From contig JAVXUO010000518.1 in assembly GCA_033065855.1 (NCBI GenBank), positions 806,001-870,000 on the forward strand: DNA of 64,000 nt, written 5' to 3'. The DNA comes from Escallonia rubra. Taxonomy: Eukaryota > Streptophyta > Magnoliopsida > Escalloniales > Escalloniaceae. Of this stretch, positions 23,088 to 34,395 are shown one piece after another (the stretch's first letter is position 1; each line of letters begins with the position of its first letter). The translations under genes were made by a program, and so were the position numbers. The notes under the pieces are model-generated. The model was not told where the DNA came from. It saw only the letters and a program-made list of their open reading frames with translations, and made no database searches.

Positions 23088-23225
23088 TGATAACAATAAT
23101 CATTTCCCAACCATTGGGTACCAAAAGTCACTATATCAAAAACTATTACATGGGTTTGATAACAATAATCATTTCCCAACCATTGGGTACCAAAAGTCAC
23201 TATATCAAAAACTATTACATGGTTC
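23088..23225 (+). repeat. 69 bp tandem duplication
   Basis: Two almost identical 69 bp units starting TGATAACAATAATCATTTCC at 23088 and 23157. Confidence 0.9.
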
Positions 23226-24028
23226 TTATTGCAAAGCTACTAAGAGAGTTATCGATTAAACTCCAAGCTTAAGCATAATGCTATTAACTCCTTTAAGTTG
23301 TTTCAGCTTAATTACCTGAAATGGGGAGATGAGGGGGGGGGGGGCTGAGCACAAAGCTCAGCGAAGATTACACACCCACCCACATAGCACAACGCGGTAT
23401 CCAATAACGTATAATTGAGTTCAAACGAAGCATATGAAACGAAAGTGCAAAGACGATTGATAATCTTAGCACGACAGATAATCTCATTTCGGGATATTCA
23501 ACCCATCAAAGATCAAATCAAAATAAAAGTCAAATAACACATTCGAATAATTGAACTAATAATCGAATACGATACAATCATGTAATTTGTGACATTAAAG
23601 CACGTTAACCTAAGCACGCGAAGATTCTAAGTTCAAAGTTGTATACTGGTAGCAATTGTCATATCATGTCATGGCATCACGTTAACCTAAGCACGTGAAG
23701 GTTCTAAGATTAGTTCAATTCAAATAGGTCCAATGTATATCAAAATATCTCATCTCAAATACATAAGAGCACCGAACATCAAAACTTTGAATTTAAAAAA
23801 TAATGGTTTGACAATTTCAGAAAGTATCCGCTAGTAGACGTAAATTGAAGATGATAAAGAGAGCTATTTAATGGAAAAAGAATCGACTGGATCCGAGTTT
23901 GTATGTTTTCAAAATTTTGAAATAAAGAAATATCAACAAAATTGATTTACAAGCTAAGTGCATGCCATTTCAAGCATGACATGTGGCAATGCAAATTTTG
24001 CTCGTACTCGGGCAACTTCTCATAAAAG

Positions 24029-24203
24029 GGATATGGATCCCTTGCTGTAACCATGGTTACAGCAGGGGTGCTGTCCTTCTGTCTGTGAGAGAAGGATGAG
24101 AGAGAGAACCATGGTTACAGCAGCACATGACATGACCCCTCTCTCAGCAACACAGGACATCACCCATGCTGTAACCCATGGTTACAGCAGGGGATCCAAA
24201 TCC
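24029..24203. mobile_element. Mutator-like MITE with 9 bp target duplication
   Basis: A 175 bp unit flanked by perfect 9 bp repeats TCATAAAAG (24020-24028 and 24204-24212). Terminal inverted repeats of 24 bp (GGATATGGATCCCTTGCTGT and continuing; two mismatches with the other end) enclose further palindromic GCTGTAACCATGGTTACAGC motifs. Size, long inverted ends and 9 bp duplication fit a Mutator-derived MITE. Confidence 0.85.
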
Positions 24204-24859
24204 TCATAAAAGAAGCTGAAAACTTCTTTTGGTAATGATTGGCAATTGGCAATTGCCAATATTGTAAGGCAACGGTAGCCGCACAGTAGCCGCAAAGAAG
24301 AAGCACTATAGCCGAACAGTAGAAAGAAAAAGAAAGAAAGAAGGGAACGATCACGTTAGACTGCGAACAGGCATAACAAACGATGGGCGAAAACACTAAA
24401 CACTAATCCTAATGATGGGTATTATCAGTTTGATTATACAAAAAAAATTTAGATTTGACAAATACCAATATTTTTGACGAAAGATAAATTTATTGTTGAC
24501 CAAAAATCAGAGAAACGAAATCAATCAATGGCATAATGATAATGACGCAGACATGTACATGAAACCCTTACCTCAATTCACGCTACAAGATTTGCAAAGT
24601 TGTGTAATCTTCCGAAAATATCAAACCTAATTAATAAAATCAACTACTAAGATTTAAATCTTTAAATCAATTGTATTTTGATTAGGGTTTAGGATCGACC
24701 ACTTACTAATTGTGAGTAGAAGGTTGAAATCCTCAAGCCCTAATTTTTTCTTTCTTCTCCTCTATCTGAAAGACCAGACTCAATTTATCGATAAAACACA
24801 AACTAACCAGTCTTTTTATTTCTAATAATTATTAGTTATATATTATTTGGGGTATTACA

Positions 24860-25544
24860 ATACTCTAGTCACATAATTTCAAGTGGGTCTGGTCTCTCTC
24901 AAATAAAGAAGAGAATCAAGGGAAAACGCTTGAACCAAAAAAAAATGAGAAAGAGAAAAGCATCCAATCTTCAAGCTCTTTTGACAACACTTTTTTTTTT
25001 TCATTTTCCAGAAAAAAGAAAAAAAAAACTAAAGAGCAGTTTAATATATTTTTTTTACAAAAACAAGTAGGTGTTTGATAACCCAGTTTTTTTTTTTTTT
25101 TTGTGGTGGTTTGCGGTGGCAGTGGTGGGGCGTGGCGGTGGTTGCCGGCGGCCAGCGGTGGTCTCCGGCAGTCGCCGGAGGTGACTGCCGGCGGTGGGAG
25201 GGTGGTGGTCTAAAAAAAAAAACTAAAACTGAAAATCGAAACTCATTTTTGGAGTTTTTGAAAACAGACTTGGTTTAAAAACTGATTTTTTAAACTGAAG
25301 AAAAAAAAAAATGATTACCAAACGTACCAAACACGTTTATTTTTTTCAGTTTCCAAAACTGAAAAAAAAAATCCTTTGTCAAACGGGCCTCTTCTTCCCC
25401 AGTTTTTTTTTTTAATTTTCAGTTGTTGGTGTTAAGGTCTCCCAACAGCTTAGGATTTTCTTATAGTCAGTGAACTTGTACTTTCGGCCGTTCCTTCCAT
25501 TTTAGTTTATCAAACAGTTTGAAACACCTGTTGAAGTATATCCC
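24860..25544. other. Intergenic with homopolymer and GGTGG-rich tracts
   Basis: T- and A-rich runs surround a G-rich segment (25100-25210, repeated GGTGGTGG/GCCGGCGG). No gene is supported. GTTTGATAACCCAG (25073) and TTTGTCAAACGGGC (25377) are loosely inverted and could be MITE ends. Confidence 0.4.
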
Positions 25545-26572
25545 AATTTCATCCTACTTTACTCAACAGATGTAGGTTTCGACGTTATTGGCCAAACCCA
25601 GCTCTTTAAAAAGGGTGTTTTCACCGTAGACGTTTTCTTAAACAAATCCTTTTTGAAAGTGATAACCAGTGCTGCCTACCTACTCCCTTCGTCTTTATAT
25701 TTCCTTTCCATGACGTAAATGATAAGACTGACTGCTTTGTTCCTTCACTATTGGTGAAGGTAGCATTCAGGCTATTTAATTATGCAAGAAAGGGACTAAT
25801 AGCTGATAGAAACACGAGTGAATTAATAGCTGCACTTCATTTTTCATAGCTCTGTCACTAATAAACAATTTTTGATGACCTCTAATGATACCTATTTTCT
25901 TTTTGACAAGAAAAATGATCGTGTAAGGGGTGCAAAGTATATTGCATATATTAAGTTGCCAACAATAATTGATGGGGTAATGTCTCAAAAAAATCACGTG
26001 ACGAGTGAATATGCCTCTGTCCAGTTTAGGTAGATTAGACAAAATCAAAAGGGAAATAGCTGAAAAAGGAATTAAGATTTTTGTCATAATGATGGTGGCA
26101 GTAATCAGGGAAAATTTGTATTGGGGTTTATGAAGTCAAACTTGGACTTCGTACGTTCACGAGGAGGCAGTAGACAAACCGAGTTGTTCATAACAACTCA
26201 TTGTTTATTCTCTAATATTTCCTTCGTGTTCAGTTTGTATAATAAATTAACCGAATATGATTTTTTCTTTGGAGCTTGTTTGCTAAATACGTCAAGCTTG
26301 AACACTTCAAATGGTTCATGAATATGTTTATGAATAGTTTATTAAATAACAAATGGCTTTATTTTTTGTGTACAATTATGAGTATACATTCTCACATTCT
26401 CTATGAAAACATCATATTTTTGTATAAGAGTATGAAAACATTCTATATGAAAACAGTTTTCTCTCATATTTGAAGCCCCAAGTCTAAAGCTGCCCTCAAA
26501 TCTCAAAATCAGCCAGTCGAAAACCTTAAAATCTCTGTATCTCTTTAACCCCTCTATTTCATCTTGCAACTG

Positions 26573-26603
<31 letters not shown>

Positions 26604-27635
26604 GAACGCGTGCAGACACACATACCATATAGCCATGGTGATGTTCACGCTTCTCTATGAGCAGTACTAGATTTCTAATCGTAGGGCTTGGTCTCCACCG
26701 ACACTGTTGCAGTCTTCATCAACCTCTAGAAATTTGTCTAAGATCCGCCATATATGGTAGTTTTTTCTATCTGATCTTGTCGATTAGCAGGGAATGACAT
26801 GGTCACAAGCTCAACCATTACGTGTCAAGGCATTAGCCATGCAAAATTTTCAGCAAATGTTTACTGATTCTTTATCTTAGTGCGAATCGAAGTCTTGGGT
26901 GATTGAGATTCTAAAAGGTAAAACTTGAGATGTGGGATTCAATTTTAGTTTTACGAACAAAAAAATAAACAAATAGCTCGAGTTCGGTTCTTCGTACAAC
27001 TAAACGAACAAACAAGCCGAGCCAATTTTGGTAAACGATTCACGATCTAAGTATGAACACCAATTTTTATTATTAAATGAACAAGAGCCAAGTTCAAATA
27101 TTAGAGTGAAAGCTATACGAATAGAACATAAACATATTCCAGTTTGGCTCAAACTCGGTTCAGCCCTATCCAAGAGCAATATTACAATATCTTATTTTTA
27201 TTCCCTCCATTAAACCCTACTTCGACATGGCCTTTATGGAGTCAAAACTTGCAAATCTTTAGTATTTCAGTGTTTGTTTAGGCAAACAACAACCTTGGTG
27301 CCACAGTTCTCAACCCAAAACTCCAAGAAAAATTTGTCCTTAGCTCACTCTCCAGTTAATGGAGAAAGGATCCCATCCACATGACATATGCAAGTTACTT
27401 CCGGTCAAAAACGTTTATATATATCTATCTAAAATGACGAGTGCAGTAACGTTTATATATATCTATCTGAAATGTTCCGAGTCAAGAATCACCTGGAGAT
27501 CGAGGGGGTTACACAGGGAAATTCCCTACTTGGCGTGAATTTTTTACGTGGTATACGTTGACGAAAGCAGTATCCAACTTTGAGCTTTTCTCGACTTCTA
27601 GCGTGTTATCCCGTGGAGAGGTTTTTCGAGCTGCC
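25545..27635 (+). repeat. Upstream block of UGT copy C
   Basis: Homologous to the blocks before A and B, more diverged. It starts with CCAATTTCATCCTACTTTAC, the same sequence that abuts truncated F1 at 4932. It contains a CT microsatellite (26574-26602). Neither the MITE found before A nor that before B is present, so both MITEs inserted after the blocks separated or are lost here. Confidence 0.75.
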
Positions 27636-27643
27636 TTTATAAA
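27636..27643 (+). promoter_or_regulatory. TATA box of UGT copy C
   Basis: TTTATAAA in CCTTTATAAAGT, where A and B have CCTATATAAAGC. The expected transcription start is about 27666-27676. Confidence 0.65.
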
Positions 27644-27770
27644 GTTTTGCATGTATGCTTTATTGTTGCAGAAAGAAAACTAGCTCAGCTTCTCCTTGAT
27701 CTCTCTCTTTCGCATCTCAGATCTATCAGTTATTGCATCTGAGGGACTGTTACTTACAACAAAACCAAAC

Positions 27771-29198
27771 ATGGGTCAGCGTCATGTGGTGTTCTTTCCA
27801 CTGATGGCCCATGGCCACATGATACCAGCTCTAGACATGGCCAAACTATTCGCTTCACGTGGTGTCAAAACAACCATCATCACCACCCATCTCAATGCCC
27901 CCGTCTTCACCAAGACAGTTGAAAGAACTAAACATCTGGGGATGGAAATGGGCCTCCGTGTCATCAAGTTCCCCACGGTGGAGGCGGGTTTGCCAGAGGG
28001 ATGCGAGAGTCTTGATCAAGTCACTTCAGATGACTTGATTCCCAATTTCATAAACGCCCTCAGCATGCTCGAAGAACAGCTCGAGCAAGTGCTGCAAGAA
28101 TGTCGTCCTAATTGCCTCGTTGCTGACATGTTCTTTCCATGGGCTACTGATGTTGCAGCCAAGTTTGATATCCCAAGACTGGTTTTCCACGGGTCGAGCT
28201 TTTTCGCGCTGTGTGTTACGGAAAGCTTGAGACTTCACAAGCCCTACAAGAACGTGTCTTCTGATTCCGAACCCTTTGTCTTGCCTGATTTTCCACACGA
28301 GATAAAGTTAACTAAAAAGCAACTATATGGGCGTGAAACTGAAGAGGCCGAAACAGACTTTACCAAGTTCTTAAGTCAAGTGAGCGAATCATACCTGAGA
28401 AGCTATGGAGTTGTTTTTAATAGCTTCTATGAGCTTGAACCAGATTATGCTGATCACTATAGGAAGGTCTTAAAGAGGAAGGCGTGGCATATCGGGCCGA
28501 TTTTACTTTGCAATAGAGATGCTGAAGACAAAGCAGAAAGGGGAAAGAAAGCTTCCGTTGATGAAGCTGACTGTTTGAAGTGGCTGGACTCCAAAAAACC
28601 AAACTCGGTGTTATATGTTTGTTTTGGAAGTATGGCAACGTTTACCACTTCTCAATTGTATGAAATGGCAATGGGGCTTGAAGCTTCTGGACAACAATTC
28701 ATTTGGGTTGTGAGGAGAGAAAAGGATGAAGAAGATGAGAAGTGGCTGCCGGAAGGATTTGAGGAGAGAGTGAAAGATAGAGGCTTGATCATAAGAGGGT
28801 GGGCGCCCCAAGTTTTGATTCTCAATCATGAAGCTGTTGGCGGCTTTGTGACTCATTGCGGGTGGAACTCAACACTGGAAGGAGTGTGTGCTGGCGTGCC
28901 TATGGTAACCTGGCCAGTGTTTGCGGAGCAGTTCTATAACGAAAAGCTAATCACAGAGGTTTTGAGAACTGGGGTTGCTGTTGGTTCGAAGGAATGGAAC
29001 AGATTGACCAGTGACGGGGTGAAAAGGGAAGCCATAGAGAACGCAGTGAAGCAGATAATGGTGGGCTCAGAAGCTGCGGAAAGAAGAAGTCGCGCCAAGG
29101 AGTTGAAGGAAAAGGCAAGGCAGGCTGTTGAAGAAGGCGGATCATCGTACTCTGATTTGAATGCTCTGTTTGAAGCATTGAGGTCCTATCGCTCTTGA
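27771..29198 (+). CDS. UGT73-type UDP-glycosyltransferase, copy C (intact)
   Basis: Intronless, 475 residues, starting MGQRHVVFFP. The frame is open upstream but has no ATG there. Catalytic His16 and Asp119 (LVADMFFPW) are present and PSPG is residues 344-387 (28800-28931), ending AEQ, which predicts UDP-glucose use. It differs from A and B mainly in the acceptor half: RTKHLGMEM, DQVTSDDLIPNF, and QLYGRETEEAETDFTKFL in place of the QVSELLTEEPETQFSKL type of sequence. Position 4 is Arg instead of Leu. It lies between the E/G wrecks and pseudogene D, matching the E-C-D order inferred for the array. The acceptor is unknown. Confidence 0.93.
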   Translation: MGQRHVVFFPLMAHGHMIPALDMAKLFASRGVKTTIITTHLNAPVFTKTVERTKHLGMEMGLRVIKFPTVEAGLPEGCESLDQVTSDDLIPNFINALSMLEEQLEQVLQECRPNCLVADMFFPWATDVAAKFDIPRLVFHGSSFFALCVTESLRLHKPYKNVSSDSEPFVLPDFPHEIKLTKKQLYGRETEEAETDFTKFLSQVSESYLRSYGVVFNSFYELEPDYADHYRKVLKRKAWHIGPILLCNRDAEDKAERGKKASVDEADCLKWLDSKKPNSVLYVCFGSMATFTTSQLYEMAMGLEASGQQFIWVVRREKDEEDEKWLPEGFEERVKDRGLIIRGWAPQVLILNHEAVGGFVTHCGWNSTLEGVCAGVPMVTWPVFAEQFYNEKLITEVLRTGVAVGSKEWNRLTSDGVKREAIENAVKQIMVGSEAAERRSRAKELKEKARQAVEEGGSSYSDLNALFEALRSYRS

Positions 29199-29932
29199 GG
29201 GAAGGAATTAAAATCACCTTTAATTTGATACATGTCCTTGTTCTTCTGCTTGCTTATACACATCTGGTTTCTTACAAGTCTTTCAATTTGATTCATGTAC
29301 TAAATTTTTCCCTCATCGTCAATGAGCAATAGTTTTTTTACAAACATTAGCTCAAGAAAGCACATAAATCTCGGTGAAAAGTTAGTAAATCTATTAGTGT
29401 ACTAAATTTTGGCAAAAATTATGTCATAAATATTGCTAATAAAGTGGAAGCAACTCGACAAAATTTCCGAGCAAAATATTGTAAATTCTCACGTTTTGAA
29501 CATGTTTATACTTCGATCCTTTGTCTATCTTGTTGTCAACCCAAAGCTCAATGCGTATGTGGGGCGATCGTATCCCATCCCCGATACAATCTTAATACGT
29601 AGCTGCTTCCAATTCAAAAAAATTATGACGAAAGAGATCACTAATATTTAACAAGTAGAACCTTCTACCACGAGTCTGTATATAAACCTCTAACCACTGC
29701 TAATCTCAATTTCCTGGAACCCTCTGCATGCAGTGTAGACATTTCAACCTACTTAACTGAAATGGACCGTCAAAGAAAAGTCATATTTGACCTTAATCTG
29801 CATCTATACAAGATGAAGTTAATCTCCATTCACATGTACATGTGGTCTATGTTAAAGAAATTGATGTCCAACTCTCAGTTTCTGGCATGTCATCTGCTGG
29901 AAAGGTCTTCACCACCCAAGCCCATGAGAGCC
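29199..29932 (+). repeat. C-D intergenic region, copied behind UGT A
   Basis: 3' flank of C followed by the upstream region of D. Positions 29300-29915 match 2950-3588. No separate gene is seen. Confidence 0.7.
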
Positions 29933-29939
29933 TATAAAA
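29933..29939 (+). promoter_or_regulatory. TATA box of UGT D
   Basis: TATAAAA in AGCCTATAAAAGG, about 150 bp before the start codon at 30090, so the dead gene keeps a plausible core promoter. Confidence 0.65.
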
Positions 29940-30089
29940 GGTAGCCTAAACTGTATTCTTGCAGTAGTCACTTTTCAGGAGAACTAGCTCAACTTTCTCC
30001 TCTCTCGCTCTCTCTCTCTCTCTCTCGCTGCCTTCTATCTCAACTCTATCAGTAATTTCTAAGACACTGCCGCTTGAACAAAATCAATT

Positions 30090-31504
30090 ATGGTTCGGCT
30101 TCATGTATTGTTCTTTCCATACATGGCCCATGGCCACATGATTCCAACTCTAGACATGGCCAAACTATTCACTTCACATGGTGTAAAAACAACCATCATC
30201 ACTACTCCTCTCAATGCCTCCGTCTTTGCAAAGACAATCGAAAGAACCAAACGTTTGGGGGCAGATATTGGCCTCCGTGTCATTAAGTTCCCAACAGTGG
30301 AGGCCGGTTTACCCGAAGGATGTGAGTGTGCTGATCAAATCACTTCGAATCACCTGCTTCCCATATTTGTTAACGCTACTACCATGCTTCAAGAACAGCT
30401 TGAGCAAGTGATACCAGAGTGTCGTCCAAATTGCCTCGTTGCTGACATGCTGTTTCCATGGGCTACTGGTGTCGCAGCCAAGTTTGACATCCCCAGACTG
30501 GTTTTCCATGGAACGAGCTTTTTGGCACTGTGAGCCATGGACAGCTTGAGACTCTACAAGCCGTTTAAGAGCGTGTGTTCAGATTCCCAACCCTTTATTT
30601 TGCCTGATCTTCCACACGAGATAAAGTTAACCAGAAAACAGTTGTCTCCTCTTGAAATAGCAGACTGAAACAATTTTAACCAAGTTTCTAAGTCAAGTGC
30701 AGGAGTCAGAGCTGACAAGATATGGAGTTATTGTTAACAGCTTCTACGAACTTGAACCAGATTACGCTGTTCATTACACAAAGATCTTGGAAAGGAAGGC
30801 GTGGTATATAGGGCCGCTGTAACTATGCAATAAGGAAATTGAAGATACAGCGGAGAGGGGAAAGAAAGCTTCCATTGATGAAAATGAATGCTTGAAATGG
30901 CTGAACTCGAAGAAACCAAATTCAGTAATTTATGTTTGTTTTGAAAGTATGGCAATATTGACTACTACTCAATTGTATGAGATGGCGATGGGGCTTGAAG
31001 CTTCTGGGCAACAATTTATTTGGGCTGTAAGGAGGTGCAAGGATGAAGAGAAGTGGCTGCCGGAAGGATTTGAACAGAGGGTGAAAGGTAGAGGGTTGGT
31101 CATAAGAGGGTGGGCGCCCCAAGTGCTAATTCTTGATCATGAAGCTGTTGGCGGTTTTGTGACTCATTGCGGGTGGAACTCAACGCTGGAAGGAGTGTGT
31201 GCTGGCGTTCCTTTTGTGACTTGGCCAGTGTTCGCGGAGCAGATCTATAAAGAAAAGGACACAGGTTTTGAGAACCGGGGTTGCTGTTGGTTCCAAGGAA
31301 TTCAATAGATTTGCAAGCGACGGTGTCAAAAGGGAAGAGATAGAAGAGGCGGTGAAGCGGATAATGGTTGGCGAAGAAGCCGAAGAAAGAAGAAGTCGAG
31401 CCAAGGAGCTTAAAGAGACGGCAAGGAAGGCCGCTGAAAAAGGCGGATCCTCTTACACTCAGTTGAATGCTTTGTTTGAAGGTTTGAGTTCGCGTTGCTC
31501 TTGA
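30090..31504 (+). pseudogene. UGT copy D, UGT73 pseudogene with several stops and frameshifts
   Basis: Starts cleanly (MVRLHVLFFPYMAHGHMIP, catalytic His kept; VADMLFPW keeps the Asp). Lesions, in order: TGA at 30531-30533 where the paralogs have Cys (ALC), TGA at 30666-30668 together with a frameshift nearby, TAA at 30820-30822 in the GPLxLCN segment, and a second frameshift at about 31258-31268 in the KEKxxTEVL segment. PSPG ([20 protein letters not shown] onward) is readable, and the 3' end runs to a stop at 31504. The three open segments use three different frames. This is a unitary, multiply broken gene that decayed in place. Confidence 0.95.
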
Positions 31505-31879
31505 AGAAAGCAAGAATCAAAACAGAGATCGCCTCTATGCCCTTGTGCTTGTGTTTGCCTTATCATCATTTTTCTCAAGTGCTTGAATGTGGTTCATGCA
31601 CTTACCTCAATGTGTACCCTTAGTTATGAGCAATGACTTGGTTTATATATCTTGGCCAATGAAAGCTAGCATATAAACCTGTGCACACTTGATCAATCTA
31701 TTAATCTTCTCACTTTGTAACTCCCCTTTAAGATAACTCCGTAACTGTTGAAGAACTTCTTAGGTGCATTAAATGGCATAAATAAATAAGAGAAGACATG
31801 CTTTTCTTTTGTTTTCAACTTAGCTTTATGCTTTCATTTCTCACAGTGAGCGAGAGACTTCTCCTAACAATTTGACACC
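31505..31879. other. Short intergenic region between UGT D and UGT H
   Basis: AT-rich spacer with D's 3' flank and H's leader. No gene is visible. Confidence 0.6.
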
Positions 31880-34395
31880 ATGAATGCTGAGGCTGAAACT
31901 GATCAGCTTCACATCATGTTGTTACCTTTGATGGATATTGGCCACATGCTCCCTACTTTAGACATGGCCCGGGTTTTTGCTGCCCACGGCGTGAATATTA
32001 CTATTGTCACCACACCTCGCAACGGCCCTTTCTTCGCCAACACAATCCAGAATTCCGCAAAGTGCACTTCTCAGATAAGTATCCGAATCGTTAAGTTTCC
32101 TGCAAAAGAGGCTGGCCTTCCAGAAGAAATCGAAAACATTGACCAAATCACAAGTCAAGAGGTACACCGCAAATTCTTCAATGCACTAAGCATGCTCCAA
32201 GAACCTTTGGAACAACTCCTATCAGAATGTAGTCCTCATGCTCTTGTCGCGGATATGTTCTTCCCATGGACTACCGATCTCGCGTCGAAATTCCGAATAC
32301 CAAGATTAGTTTTTTATGGTACTGGATTTTTCCCGATGTGTGCGTTGGGTAGTTTGATGAAGTACAAGCCGCACAAGAAGGTTACGTCTGATACTGAACC
32401 GTTCACATTGCCTGGACTTCCCGACGAGATCAAATTAACAAGACTGAAACTCCCACCTCATATCAGACTAGAATTTGAAGACGATTTCATAAGATTACTC
32501 CGTAGAGCTAAAGATTCCGCAGAGACAAGTTATGGGGTTATCGTAAATAGTTTTTATGAACTCGAGCCACCTTATGTTGATCATTACAAGAAGGAAAAGA
32601 GGGCATGGCATATTGGTCCTGTCTCACTTTGCAATAAAGATACCAAAGATAAGGCTCGACGAGGCAAGAAGTCGTCAGGTGATGAGCACGAGTGCTTGAA
32701 ATGGCTCGATTTGAGGAAACCCAATTCGGTTGTGTACTTGTGCTTTGGTAGTGTTGCACGATTTTCAGACTGGCAGCTTAATGAAACGGCAATGGGGCTT
32801 GAAGCTTCTGGGCAACATTTTATATGGGTTACAAGGCAAGAAAAGGAGGAAGATGGAAGTGAACATCACTTGCCTGAAGGGTTTGAGGAGAGGATGGGAG
32901 GAAAGGGCTTAATAATAAGGGGTTGGGCACCACAAATGTTGATTCTTGATCACAAGGCAATTGGAGGATTTGTGACACATTGTGGGTGGAACTCTATTCT
33001 GGAAGGAGTTGGTGCTGGCTTACCTATGGTGACTTGGCCCATGTCCGGAGAGCAATTTTTTAACGAAGAATTGATAACTAAGGCCCCGTACGCTTACCAT
33101 ATTAGTATCCTGTTTTTGTTTTCTGTTTTTGTTTTCCATATTCTTGTATTCAGTTCCAAAATTTGATCGTGTACTTTTATAATTTTTTTTCAGTTTTTCG
33201 TTTTTACTTTTTTCAGTTAATCTTGTATGTTTACCATTTTCATTTTCATTTTCAGTAACTTTCTTGAATCCATTCTTGTATGTTTAGCATTTCCTACACT
33301 ATTTGTACCCATATTTTCCCATTTTAACCCTACTTTTAACCTACCAAATTATTTTTATACCCTCTATATCTTCTCAATAACTCCTCCATACCAGCCTTTT
33401 ACATTTCCCAATTCGGTCATCAGTCTGACCATGGACGGACTTCCCCATTTCTGCAGATTGACTTCCCCTCTCCCTTTCCCTTTCATTACTTTTCTCTTCT
33501 TCTCTCTCTTCTCTCAATCTCGCCGCTACTCACAGTGACTCCCCCCACGGCGACCAAACCTTCATCCCCCCCACGGCGACCAAACCTTCACTCCCCCCAC
33601 GGTGACAAACCACCTTCATACTGCAACTTGGTCTGAAATACTGCAACTTGCCCTACGCCGGCCAACCAGACAGGTAGGCGGACTAGCAGACCGCACCATC
33701 GCAGACACCACTTGGCCATTTACCGGCGACGGGCAACGGCGATGGAAGGCCAGCTCAAATCTGGAATGAATTGAGGCGCCGACTGGAGACGGCGTCTCCG
33801 TCTTCTCTGTGAATTGAGGCGCCGACTGGAGATGTGCAATGAATCACAGGCAGAGAGGGAGGGGGAGAGAGGAGAGCTGTGACGTGACTAGGCATGTAGG
33901 CTTCGTAGAGCTTGTAAGAGAGAACCGTGAACAGTGGGAACCCATGCCTCACTCTTCAGAGTTTTCTCTGACAAGAGTTCGGCCGATTGAGAAAAGGTGA
34001 AAACACCTTTGAGGTGTTTTCACGTTTTCTACACTGTTCACTGTTTTTGGATCCGATACAAATACAAAAAATGGTAAAAGTACACGAAATATTCCGTTTT
34101 TTCGTAATCATTACAAAAAACGGAAAACAAATACTCTAAACGTACGGGGCCTAAGGTTCTCAAAATAGGTATCGGGGTAGGGGCGCAACAATGGATTAGG
34201 TTACTGGGGGATCGCGTTAAGAGGGACGCGATAGGAAGAGCAGTGAGGCAGATAATGGTGGGTGAGGAAGTTGAGGAAATGAGGAGGAGGGCCAGAGCTC
34301 TTGGAGAGATGGCAAGGAGGGCTACTGAAGAAGGTGGATCATCTTACACTAATTTAAATGCTTTAATTGAAGAATTGAGGTTGTATCGGGCTTAG
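31880..34395 (+). pseudogene. UGT copy H, UGT73 gene interrupted by a PIF/Harbinger-like insertion
   Basis: A distinct UGT73 member starting MNAEAETDQLHIMLLPLMDI, with catalytic His22, Asp in LVADMFFPW, and a full PSPG motif ending GEQ. After about 400 codons (EELITK) the frame meets a 1,070 bp insertion at 33082-34151 and soon stops (33166). The remaining coding region continues in frame after the insertion (KVLKIGIGVG onward) to a stop at 34395 (ending LRLYRA). Without the insertion and one TAA duplication, the gene would be about 480 codons with no other lesion, so the disruption looks recent. An intron-like removal of the insert is not supported: the GT and AG sites near the ends give a frameshift. 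The truncated product would keep the donor motif but lose the C-terminal helix region. Confidence 0.92.
33082..34151. mobile_element. PIF/Harbinger-like non-autonomous element in UGT H
   Basis: Perfect 11 bp inverted ends GGCCCCGTACG (33082-33092) and CGTACGGGGCC (34141-34151), with the 3 bp target duplication TAA on each side (33079-33081, 34152-34154). Terminal GGSCC and a TAA/TTA duplication are typical of PIF/Harbinger (Tourist) elements. Inside are three tandem copies of a CTCCCCCCACGGCGACCAAA-like unit (33538-33610) and a 43 bp duplication of GAATTGAGGCGCCGACTGGA (33769 and 33812). No transposase is present. Confidence 0.88.

Larger units (their letters stand above)
22904..24859. mobile_element. 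Possible non-coding repetitive element (TGTCACGCCCC...GGGGTATTACA)
   Basis: The ends TGTCACGCCCC and GGGGTATTACA are imperfect inverted copies and have the TG...CA form of LTRs. The body has no gene and holds a 69 bp tandem duplication and a MITE. I see no convincing target-site duplication (TAAAT versus ATACT), so a solo LTR or another element type is only a suggestion. Confidence 0.3.

Noticed and set aside
23074-23259. Small ORF across the 69 bp tandem repeat
   Set aside because: The frame is open only because the 69 bp unit is a multiple of three; the peptide is repetitive and resembles nothing known.
22904-24859. Solo LTR call
   Set aside because: The ends have TG/CA form but flanking 5 bp do not match, so it is listed only as a possible element.
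33082-34151. The insertion in UGT H acting as a spliced intron
   Set aside because: The nearest GT (33088) and AG (34155) would give a frame change and an early stop; no in-frame splice pair at the ends was found.
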